Origin: SG8-41 sp044867805
GTDB taxonomy: Bacteria > Pseudomonadota > Gammaproteobacteria > Burkholderiales > SG8-41
Assembly: GCA_044867805.1 (NCBI GenBank)
Contig: JBIOVQ010000274.1
Span: forward strand, 1 to 6,252
Reading direction: 5' to 3'
Length of the DNA: 6,252 bases
Below are positions 1 to 4,958 of this stretch, in pieces (position 1 is the first letter of the stretch; each line of letters starts with the position of its first letter). Made by a program: the position numbers and the translations under genes. The notes beneath the pieces are model-generated. The model was not told the DNA's origin. It searched no databases and worked only from the letters and a program-made list of their open reading frames with translations.

Positions 1-14
1 AAAAGGAGCTCGAA

Positions 15-359
15 ATGCAGATTGAATTGAGACAGGCAAACATTGCCCTCGCGCCCCGTAACGCGATGGCGTTGACGGATGCCGCCGGCGTCGAAGTGGA
101 ATGCCTCAAGGGACAGGTATGGCTGACGATGGACGGCGACCGGCGCGATATCTTCCTGGAGCCGGGCGACGCCCACAGCATCGAGCGCAACGGCCTCACG
201 CTCATCAACGCGATCGAGCCGAGCGTGGTGCACGTGCAGCCGCCGCGGGCGCGCCCCGCCGCGTGGAGACGATGGCTCTCGAACGTCTGGGTCTGGCTGG
301 TCAGCGCCGGCGAGGCGCGGGTCCGCGCGCGCATCGGGCGCGGGATCTACCGCTTCTAG
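15..359 (+). CDS. DUF2917 domain-containing protein
   Basis: This is a 114-residue protein of unknown function. Residues about 5-70 match the DUF2917 pattern: a short beta-rich, cupin-like fold with a central stretch (V-E-C-L-K-G-Q-V-W-L-T, then D-G-D-R-R-D, then L-E-P-G-D) that resembles the family's RGxxWLTxxGDxxDxxLxxGD signature. The C-terminal third is Arg/Trp-rich, with a short amphipathic segment (W-R-R-W-L-S-N-V-W-V-W-L) typical of these proteins. There is no signal peptide. The ATG start is supported by AAGGAG at 3-8 with 6 bases of spacing. DUF2917 proteins are found mostly in Betaproteobacteria, which helps place the organism. The family has no assigned reaction. The gene is followed directly by a heptad repeat array and converges on a minus-strand gene remnant. 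The domain call is fairly sure; the function is unknown. Confidence 0.85.
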   Translation: MQIELRQANIALAPRNAMALTDAAGVEVECLKGQVWLTMDGDRRDIFLEPGDAHSIERNGLTLINAIEPSVVHVQPPRARPAAWRRWLSNVWVWLVSAGEARVRARIGRGIYRF

Positions 360-364
360 AAGCC

Positions 365-427
365 GCCAGACGCCAGACGCCAGACGCCAGCCGCCAGCCG
401 TCAGACGCCAGCCGTCAGCCGTCAGTC
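365..427. repeat. Heptad array A1, nine tandem GYCAGMC units
   Basis: Nine uninterrupted 7-base units begin six bases after the DUF2917 stop codon. The units are GCCAGAC (three times), GCCAGCC (twice), GTCAGAC, GCCAGCC, GTCAGCC and GTCAGTC. Variation is confined to positions 2, 6 and 7. The period of 7 continues with different units into the block that follows (ACAAGCC, GCAAGCG, ACAAGTG, CTTGAAG, CTTGAAG, CTTCGCG at 443-484). A second, shorter array of the same family is at 4175-4216. There are no unique spacers, so it is not a CRISPR array. Confidence 0.9.
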
Positions 428-440
428 GCCCGCGGCTAGG

Positions 441-524
441 CCACAAGCCGCAAGCGACAAGTGCTTGAAGCTTGAAGCTTCGCGTCGCGTCAGTTGCGCG
501 CCGGCTGCGGCGCGAAGCGCTTGA
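441..524. repeat. Dispersed direct repeat, copy 1
   Basis: Positions 441-498 match 4215-4265 in the same orientation. They differ by two substitutions and by one extra heptad (GAAGCTT) in this copy. Weaker similarity, about four in five bases by eye, continues to 524 and 4291. The first part contains CAAG-type heptads followed by their inverted form (CTTGAAG twice), so it could fold into an imperfect hairpin around 459-468. On the minus strand the right part reads as a protein C-terminus ending in Arg-Asn-stop in both copies. The block follows heptad array A1, just as copy 2 follows array A2. Confidence 0.85.
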
Positions 525-597
525 CCGTCTCCTCGCTCCACGCCTTCACGATGTAAAGATCGCCGCCCTCGGGCAGCAACAGGCGCTCGCCGGACAG
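490..597 (-). pseudogene. C-terminal remnant of an unidentified protein gene
   Basis: On the minus strand, 35 sense codons run from just after an in-frame TGA (598-600) to a TGA at 490-492. They read L-S-G-E-R-L-L-L-P-E-G-G-D, then L-Y-I-V-K-A-W-S-E-E-T-V-K-R-F, and end in A-P-Q-P-A-R-N. The codons are strongly G/C-ending, as in the intact genes, so this looks like true coding sequence that has lost its 5' part. There is no start codon or ribosome binding site, and upstream of 600 the frame runs into the promoter and start of the barrel gene. I do not recognise the family. The last dozen residues resemble a tail encoded at 4257-4307, which ends K-R-L-A-T-Q-A-V-R-N. Chance coding character in a GC-rich gap is the alternative. 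Confidence 0.4.
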
Positions 598-646
598 TCA
601 ACTCCGCGCCCGGCGCGCTGTCAACGCCATTGCCACAGAAGGCTTG

Positions 647-675
647 TTGTCATTATCCCCGCCTTGCCTTATGCT
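647..675 (+). promoter_or_regulatory. Candidate sigma70-type promoter for the barrel gene
   Basis: TTGTCA at 647-652 (five of six matches to TTGACA) is followed after 17 bases by TATGCT at 670-675 (four of six matches to TATAAT). Transcription would start near 682, just ahead of the AAGGGGAG ribosome binding site at 687-694. The spacing is ideal, but the -10 box is only moderate. Confidence 0.45.
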
Positions 676-700
676 GAGTTCGCGGTAAGGGGAGAAAACC

Positions 701-1840
701 GTGCTTCGGAAGACCCTCGGCTGGATTCTCGGGTGTGCGTTGCTGTCGTACGGCAGCACTGCCTTGGCCTTTACGCTGCCGCCGCCGCCGCCTCGGTCGG
801 GGCTGTCGCAGGAGCAGGTGGCCCCCAGCAACTCCATCACGGACTCGACCACTCTCCAAATGCAGGTTCAGCCGATTGCAGCAACCATCCGGGCGCAGAT
901 ATTCAGTCATCTACGCCCGAGAAGCTCCCAAAAAACGACGCAGGGTGGCCGCACGATGCTGGCGGCCAACGCCCCTGCCGGCATCAGCAGCGATGTCAAT
1001 TACCTGGCGGCGGCCGCCAGTGACTCATCCGCTCCGGGGAGCGGGATGGGCGGCGGCAACAGCGAAAGCGTGTGGATCAGCACCGCGATCAACAACGTGG
1101 AAAACGACTTCTCCCGGACCGCCTTTTATGGCGCGACCCAGAACCTCCTGGCCGGCTTCGACGTTACGCGATCAGACAAGTACGTCGCGGGCGTTTCCGT
1201 CGGCTATGAAGCGAGCAATTTCACGACCAAGTTCAATACCGGCAACGAAAAGACGCGCGGCTTCAATATCAATCCCTATTTCGCCTGGTTGATCTCCGAC
1301 ACATGGAGCCTGGACTTGATCCTGGGGTACGGCGACTTCGATACCCGTCAGACCAGGACGCTAGGCTCGCCCACCCCTCCGGCCACGCTTGCCGTGAACA
1401 GCGACTTCTCGTCGAAGCGCGGGTTGGCATCGACGAACCTGACCAACGTCTCGACCTGGGGCAACTGGAAGCTCACCGGCTCGCTCGGCTTCCTCGGGTC
1501 GAGACGGGAAAACGATGCTTACGTGGAAAGCGACAGCACCACAGTGGCCAAGACCAAGCAGACCTTGGAGCAATGGAACCTGCTGGGGGAGGCCGCCTAT
1601 GGCCGCGGCAATTCGGAAGCTTTCTTCGGGGCGCTATATGAGGACACCCGGGATCCCGAGAAGATCGTGTTCGCGACGGGCGAGCAGCCGGCAAACGATG
1701 CCACCAGCGTTTTGCTGACCGCCGGCTGGCGCCATTTCGGCAAAGGCCTGACGACGAACTTCGTGTTCAGTGCGCGCGTGGCGCAGGACCAGTTCAAGGA
1801 GCAGTACGGCTTCTCGATGATGCTGCGCGTCGACCTGTAG
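701..1840 (+). CDS. Autotransporter-type outer-membrane beta-barrel protein
   Basis: This is a 379-residue exported protein. Residues 1-23 are a signal peptide (positive start, hydrophobic core, cleavage after A-L-A). It is followed by five prolines (27-31) and a low-complexity, Ala/Ser/Gly-rich stretch to about 120. From about residue 124 to the end the sequence alternates polar and hydrophobic/aromatic residues in short strands, with signatures of the autotransporter beta-domain: N-D-F-S-R-T-A-F near 135, A-G-V-S-V-G-Y-E at 163-170, I-N-P-Y-F-A-W at 190-196, and a final strand ending M-M-L-R-V-D-L. About 255 residues is the usual size for a 12-strand autotransporter barrel. There is almost no passenger domain, so it may act as a stand-alone porin-like barrel rather than a secretion device. 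The start is GTG at 701, chosen for AAGGGGAG six bases upstream. It converges on the SpeE-like gene. The barrel assignment is good; the substrate is unknown. Confidence 0.8.
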   Translation: MLRKTLGWILGCALLSYGSTALAFTLPPPPPRSGLSQEQVAPSNSITDSTTLQMQVQPIAATIRAQIFSHLRPRSSQKTTQGGRTMLAANAPAGISSDVNYLAAAASDSSAPGSGMGGGNSESVWISTAINNVENDFSRTAFYGATQNLLAGFDVTRSDKYVAGVSVGYEASNFTTKFNTGNEKTRGFNINPYFAWLISDTWSLDLILGYGDFDTRQTRTLGSPTPPATLAVNSDFSSKRGLASTNLTNVSTWGNWKLTGSLGFLGSRRENDAYVESDSTTVAKTKQTLEQWNLLGEAAYGRGNSEAFFGALYEDTRDPEKIVFATGEQPANDATSVLLTAGWRHFGKGLTTNFVFSARVAQDQFKEQYGFSMMLRVDL

Positions 1841-1862
1841 AAGAACGTCAGCGCGTTCTTCT
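1839..1862. terminator. Perfect hairpin between convergent genes
   Basis: AGAAGAACG (1839-1847) pairs perfectly with CGTTCTTCT (1854-1862) across a 6-base loop. It spans the end of the barrel gene and the last codons and stop of the SpeE-like gene. Its position between convergent stops only 7 bases apart suggests a shared two-way terminator. No clean T-tract follows on either strand, so this is a candidate only. Confidence 0.45.
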
Positions 1863-3410
1863 CGAGTCGGCGTCGTAGCGGCGGATGGCGTTCGCCGCGT
1901 AATACTCGACCGGGGCATAGTCGTCGGTCAGCACGGGATGCGAATCGAGCAGGGCATCCGCCACGCGCAGTTCCAGCGCGGCAACGCCCTTCAGCACCGG
2001 GTAGGCGAACTTCACCGCTGCCGCCTGCCCCAAGTCAGCCCGTTGGTGTGGATTCGAGGCGTTGTGCCCGACAAAGATGAAATTCTGCAGCTCCTCGCTT
2101 GCGGGACTGACCGTGGCAAAGACGTAGACCTGCGGAAAGGCGGCGCGCATAGTCCTGAAAACGGAATAGATCGTCGCACGGGTATCCGGCGCCAGGCTGC
2201 CGTAGAAATTGGCGATCAGCACGCCGTCTTCCCTGAGCCTGCTCTTTGCCAGCCGGAAGAACTCGAGGGTGGTGAACTGCGCGGGCGCGGAGATGAACGA
2301 GCGAAACGCATCCGAGAACACCAAGTCGTAGCGCTCGGCGGTATCGTGCAGGAACCGGCGCCCGTCGATCACGTAATTTCTCAACCTTGCGTCCCCGGGA
2401 AGCGCGAAATACCGGAGCGCCAGCGCATGCAACGACGGATCGATTTCCGCCACATCCACGATGGCGCGCGGGGAGTGCTGGAGAATGGACCTGGGTACGT
2501 TGTATGCCCCGCCGCCGATCGCCAGGGCTGTCTTCAATTCGGGAGTGAACAGCCGGTACAGATCGTAGTACTGGGTGTAGTCGAACGCCATGCTGCCATC
2601 ATCCAGATACACGCCGCCGCTGATATTGCGGTCCTGTAGCAGGACGCGCATGGTCCGGTCGCGAAGAGGAATATCGCGGATCACGATCCTTTCATACAGG
2701 CCGTCCGCGGCGAAAACAACACCCCGGCTATCCGCTATCGCAACCTCCCTTAGCGCGATGCCGGATATCAGGCCCAGAAGCGCCACGCCGACCGGAAGGA
2801 TCTTCGGCAGCTTGCGCGTCATCAGGAGCCCGGCCCCGCCGAGCAGCACCAGGCCCGACCCCACGCCGACGATGATGTTGCCGATTCCCCAATGCGGTAT
2901 CAGAAGGAAGCCCGTGCCCAGGCTGCCCGCGATGCTGCCCAGCGTTGACCAGAAAAACACCAACCCTGATGCATGGCCGACGCCCCGGTCGGCCTCGTGC
3001 GCATGCAACAGCGTGATCGCGAACGGCGCCAGCATCGCCAAAAACAGGGCGGGCAGGAAAAACATCAGCAAAGATACGATCAACGGGCCATTGACCAGGG
3101 ACAGCTTGTAAGCTATGCCCGGCAGCAGGACCGCATTGAGGAGTTGCAGCAACAGGACCGAGAAACCGGCGATCACGATCAGGGAAAAAAACCACGCTGC
3201 CGACGGCCTGCGGTCCGCCAGGGAGCCGCCGAGATAGTAGCCAACGCCCAGCGCAGCAAGGATAATGCCGATGACGCTGGATATCGTAAAAATGGAATTG
3301 CCGAAAAATGGCGCCAGCATTCGTATGGCGGTGATCTCGATGATCAGGACCGCCATGCCGGCCAGCGTGACGGACAGCAGGAGTCCGAATCTGTGATTGC
3401 GAGCGCCCAT
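1848..3410 (-). CDS. Membrane-anchored spermidine synthase-like (fused MFS/SpeE type) protein
   Basis: From the ATG at 3410 this is a 520-residue protein. Residues about 8-220 form roughly seven hydrophobic membrane segments, including L-I-I-E-I-T-A-I-R-M-L-A-P-F-F-G-N, the typical opening of fused MFS/spermidine-synthase proteins. Residues about 290-450 are a soluble Rossmann methyltransferase-like domain: nucleotide-binding loop A-I-G-G-G-A-Y-N (297-304), acidic E-I-D (322-324), and Y-D-L-V-F-S-D-A-F (361-369). The C-terminus has T-D-D-Y-A-P-V-E (495-502), common in this family. True aminopropyl transfer to putrescine is not assured: the family is broad, and the S-D-A-F stretch departs from the classical SpeE active site. 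An in-frame TTG at 3446 would add 12 residues but lies on the FecR gene's ribosome binding site and has none of its own, so I prefer the ATG, although it too lacks a clear Shine-Dalgarno. Divergent from the FecR gene, with 47 bases between starts. Confidence 0.85.
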   Translation of the reverse strand: MGARNHRFGLLLSVTLAGMAVLIIEITAIRMLAPFFGNSIFTISSVIGIILAALGVGYYLGGSLADRRPSAAWFFSLIVIAGFSVLLLQLLNAVLLPGIAYKLSLVNGPLIVSLLMFFLPALFLAMLAPFAITLLHAHEADRGVGHASGLVFFWSTLGSIAGSLGTGFLLIPHWGIGNIIVGVGSGLVLLGGAGLLMTRKLPKILPVGVALLGLISGIALREVAIADSRGVVFAADGLYERIVIRDIPLRDRTMRVLLQDRNISGGVYLDDGSMAFDYTQYYDLYRLFTPELKTALAIGGGAYNVPRSILQHSPRAIVDVAEIDPSLHALALRYFALPGDARLRNYVIDGRRFLHDTAERYDLVFSDAFRSFISAPAQFTTLEFFRLAKSRLREDGVLIANFYGSLAPDTRATIYSVFRTMRAAFPQVYVFATVSPASEELQNFIFVGHNASNPHQRADLGQAAAVKFAYPVLKGVAALELRVADALLDSHPVLTDDYAPVEYYAANAIRRYDADSRRTR

Positions 3411-3457
3411 GGGCGGAGTGTCGGGTGCCGCTTGGGTGAAAGTCAAGGAGACACGAA

Positions 3458-4156
3458 ATGAAACTCCACTCTGTCGGCATGAGCCTGATGGCTCTGGGCC
3501 TGTTGCTGGTGACGGCGATCGTCGAGGCCGCGGCTCCCTCCGTCGGACGCGTGTCGCGGATCACGGGCGACGTGAGCAGTGCGCAGGCGCCGGGCGCTCC
3601 TGCACGAAAGCTGGCGGCGGGCGATCCCGTCTTTGCGGGAGAGCGCATTCGCACCGGCGCCAGGACGGTCTTGTACATCGAGTTTACGGACAAGTCCCGT
3701 TTTACCCTGGGGCCCAATACGGAATTCGAAGTGGAGCAGTATGTCGAGGAGGCCTTTCACTCCAGGGTCTTCAAGGGGGCATTTCGATTCATCAGTGGGC
3801 TCACTGCGCGCAAGAAGCCGGAAAACATGCGAGTCAGCATACCTGTCGCCACGATCGGAATTCGCGGCACGCAGGTCGAAGGCGAAGTGACCGAGCGGCA
3901 GGAGAAGGACGGGAAGATGGTGGATGCATCCGCCAGAGTGGCGTTGCTGGAGCCGGAAGGGTCGGACCCAACTGCCATCATCGTGGAGAATAAATTTGGC
4001 AGCGTCGTCATCGACAAGCCCGGTTACGGCACCGAGATCCCGGATGAGAAAAGCCCGCCTTCGCCGGTGAGGAGGATGCAGCTGCGCACCATCGACAACG
4101 TGCTTCGCACGCTGCGCACGCCCGGGGGAACGGGCGGCCCGGCCCGGAGGCCGTAG
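3458..4156 (+). CDS. Periplasmic FecR-domain protein
   Basis: This is a 232-residue exported protein. Residues 1-25 are a signal peptide (M-K-L-H start, hydrophobic core, cleavage near V-E-A-A-A). Residues about 30-140 are a FecR domain: V-G-R-V-S-R-I-T-G-D-V, then A-G-D-P-V-F-A-G-E-R-I-R-T-G, I-E-F-T-D-K-S-R-F-T-L-G-P-N-T, and S-I-P-V-A-T-I-G-I-R-G-T (127-138). The rest is a beta-rich segment (to about 186) and a basic, Pro/Gly-rich tail. Unlike the classical FecR anti-sigma regulator of ferric citrate uptake, it has an N-terminal Sec signal and no cytoplasmic helix, and no sigma factor or TonB receptor is nearby. It is therefore a stand-alone periplasmic FecR protein of unknown partner, not an iron regulator by context. 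The start is well supported by AAGGAG at 3445-3450, seven bases upstream of ATG. Codon use is less GC-rich than in the dehydrogenase gene. Confidence 0.88.
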   Translation: MKLHSVGMSLMALGLLLVTAIVEAAAPSVGRVSRITGDVSSAQAPGAPARKLAAGDPVFAGERIRTGARTVLYIEFTDKSRFTLGPNTEFEVEQYVEEAFHSRVFKGAFRFISGLTARKKPENMRVSIPVATIGIRGTQVEGEVTERQEKDGKMVDASARVALLEPEGSDPTAIIVENKFGSVVIDKPGYGTEIPDEKSPPSPVRRMQLRTIDNVLRTLRTPGGTGGPARRP

Positions 4157-4174
4157 CCGCAAGAACAACCAGCT

Positions 4175-4216
4175 GTCAGACGCCAGACGCCAGCCGTCAG
4201 ACGCCAGCGGCCAGCC
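4175..4216. repeat. Heptad array A2, six tandem GYCAGMS units
   Basis: Six consecutive 7-base units (GTCAGAC, GCCAGAC, GCCAGCC, GTCAGAC, GCCAGCG, GCCAGCC) begin 18 bases after the FecR gene stop. They belong to the same family as the array at 365-427. The period of 7 continues as ACAAGCC, GCAAGCG and GCAAGTG into the dispersed block. Like array A1 it sits in a convergent gap, here between the FecR gene and the peroxiredoxin gene. Confidence 0.9.
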
Positions 4217-4291
4217 ACAAGCCGCAAGCGGCAAGTGCTTCAAGCTTCGCGTCGCGTCAGTTGCGTACCGCCTGCGTCGCGAGGCGCTTGA
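4215..4291. repeat. Dispersed direct repeat, copy 2
   Basis: This is the second copy of the block at 441-524, in the same orientation about 3.8 kb away. The best-conserved part, 4215-4265, is 51 bases against 58 in copy 1. The length difference is exactly one heptad, and only two other bases differ. Similarity weakens but continues to 4291. On the minus strand 4257-4307 reads as a short protein tail (H-R-G-R-Y-I-K-R-L-A-T-Q-A-V-R-N-stop) that resembles the end of the remnant at 490-597. This tail is not in frame with the peroxiredoxin. Confidence 0.85.
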
Positions 4292-4314
4292 TGTAGCGCC
4301 CGCGATGCGGTCTC

Positions 4315-4776
4315 TCATATCTTGCGCAGCTGCTCCAGCATGTCCTTGCTCTCGGGTATCGTGCCGGGCTCGTAGAGCTTGGCGAAGCGCACGATGCCCT
4401 TGGTGTCGAGCACGAAGGCCGCGCGCTTGTCCATGCCGCGCTCCTCGTTGAAGACGCCGTAGGCCTTGCCGACCGTGCCGTGGGGCCAGTAGTCGGAGAG
4501 CAGGGGGAAGGGAACGCCGCCCAGCTTCTCCGCCCAGGCCTTGAGGCTGGGCGCCGGGTCGGCGCTGATGTTCAGGATCTCGGCATTCAGCTTCTTGAAT
4601 TCTTCGTAGTTCGCACGGAACCCGTTGACCTGGTTCGTTCACCCGCCGGTGAACGCAAACGGCATGAACGCGACCACGACCGGCCGCCCGCGGTAATTGG
4701 CGAGCGAGATCTTCTGGTCGGTGTTGTGCGCGGCGAGCGTGAAGTCGGGGGCGACGGCTCCGATTCTGGTTTCCAT
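4315..4776 (-). CDS. AhpE-like 1-Cys-type peroxiredoxin with in-frame TGA at the catalytic position (predicted selenoprotein)
   Basis: Read through one internal TGA, this is a 153-residue thioredoxin-fold peroxiredoxin, which would reduce hydrogen peroxide or organic hydroperoxides in the cytoplasm. The N-terminus has the family's G-A-V-A-P-D-F-T-L (6-14). The active-site motif PxxxTxxC appears as P39-F-A-F-T43-G-G, with codon 46 (4639-4641) being TGA exactly where the peroxidatic cysteine belongs. The frame continues without a break: T-N-Q, then F-P-L-L-S-D-Y-W-P-H-G, A-Y-G-V-F-N-E-E, and D-K-R-A-A-F-V-L-D carrying the catalytic Arg. These stretches, and the length, closely resemble mycobacterial AhpE as I recall it. 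No cysteine occurs anywhere, so a selenocysteine would be the sole redox residue. Start: ATG at 4776 with AGGGAGA five bases upstream; an in-frame start at 4824 lies upstream of the candidate -10 box and is rejected. The alternative is a nonsense mutation or sequencing error, less likely at this one codon. Confidence 0.85.
4605..4624 (-). promoter_or_regulatory. Candidate bacterial SECIS hairpin
   Basis: In the mRNA, counting from the base after UGA, bases 15-21 (CGGGUUC) pair with 27-34 (GAACUACG) leaving one A bulged. The stem has seven pairs including one G-U, closing a five-base loop CGUGC. The loop guanosine is base 23, i.e. 22 bases after UGA. This agrees with the published bacterial SECIS rules: a loop 16-37 bases from UGA, a small apical loop, and a G among its first two bases. 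A competing five-pair hairpin (GAACC with GGUUC, bases 3-7 and 17-21) has an AGGUC-containing loop but is too close to UGA. Folding was done by eye. Confidence 0.5.
4639..4641 (-). other. Predicted selenocysteine codon (TGA)
   Basis: The in-frame TGA is codon 46 of the peroxiredoxin. It replaces the Cys codon of the PxxxTxxC active-site motif, with 45 conserved codons before it and 107 conserved sense codons after it. Genes for Sec insertion (selA, selB, selC, selD) are not in this window, so decoding cannot be confirmed here. Confidence 0.75.
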
Positions 4777-4807
4777 GCGGGTCTCCCTGGTGTCGTTCCG
4801 GAGGAGC

Positions 4808-4813
4808 AGTATA
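4808..4813 (-). promoter_or_regulatory. Candidate -10 box of the peroxiredoxin promoter
   Basis: On the minus strand TATACT matches TATAAT at five of six positions. Transcription would begin about 25 bases before the ATG at 4776, leaving room for the AGGGAGA ribosome binding site at 4782-4788. The -35 region would fall at the edge of the heptad palindrome (about 4830-4836) and has no good match, so an activator may be needed if this is the promoter. Confidence 0.4.
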
Positions 4814-4828
4814 GCCGGAACCATACCC

Positions 4829-4949
4829 GAGTTGGCAGTTGGCAGTAGTCAGTTGGCAGTAACTGCAAACTGCCCACTGCAAACTGCAAACTTTCCACTT
4901 GTGCTATGGTGGCTGCGCCTACGCTTTCTGCCCGCTACCCACTGCCCAC
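4829..4949. repeat. Heptad array B forming a long imperfect palindrome
   Basis: The left arm 4829-4860 consists of GAGTTGG, CAGTTGG, CAGTAGT, CAGTTGG and CAGT. The right arm 4862-4893 is its inverted counterpart; its reverse complement reads AAGTTTG, CAGTTTG, CAGTGGG, CAGTTTG, CAGT. The arms match at 26 of 32 positions around a single central A. After an interruption, three more heptads of the right-arm type (TGCCCGC, TACCCAC, TGCCCAC) occupy 4929-4949. The array fills the divergent gap between the peroxiredoxin and dehydrogenase genes and ends nine bases before the latter's start codon. Confidence 0.88.
4902..4910 (+). promoter_or_regulatory. Weak candidate extended -10 for the dehydrogenase gene
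   Basis: TGCTATGGT has the extended -10 layout (TGN followed by TATGGT, four of six matches). It lies between the palindrome and the dehydrogenase start and would give a leader of about 40 bases. There is no convincing -35 box, since that region is heptad repeat. Confidence 0.2.
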
Positions 4950-4958
4950 TTCGTGACG

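Larger units (their letters stand above)
360..700. other. Intergenic gap with repeats, gene remnant and promoter
   Basis: This 341-base gap has no intact gene. It holds, in order, nine tandem heptads (365-427), a dispersed repeat block (441-524), a short minus-strand coding remnant (490-597) that overlaps that block, and a promoter-like sequence with a ribosome binding site for the gene starting at 701. ORFs through it have no recognisable protein character. Confidence 0.7.

Noticed and set aside
365..427. CRISPR array
   Set aside because: The units are 7 bases long with no spacers and no cas genes nearby.
598..852. Minus-strand ORF continuing upstream of the 490-597 remnant through the TGA at 598-600, as a second Sec gene
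   Set aside because: The upstream frame is antisense to the barrel gene's signal peptide and promoter and shows no family motif, so this TGA is more likely a plain stop.
3411..3446. TTG start giving the SpeE-like protein 12 more residues
   Set aside because: It has no ribosome binding site of its own, lies on the FecR gene's Shine-Dalgarno, and the family normally begins near the ATG at 3410.
3458..4156. FecR iron-citrate signalling system
   Set aside because: The protein has a Sec signal peptide and lacks the anti-sigma architecture, and no sigma factor or TonB receptor is adjacent.
4639..4824. A separate 61-residue gene ending at the TGA
   Set aside because: It is the first part of the peroxiredoxin with a spurious upstream extension. 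The conserved remainder continues in the same frame after the TGA.
3443..4882. Long minus-strand ORF of 479 codons
   Set aside because: It runs antisense to the FecR gene and out of frame through the peroxiredoxin. Its product is a low-complexity Arg/Ala-rich chain with no family motif, typical of a shadow frame in GC-rich DNA.
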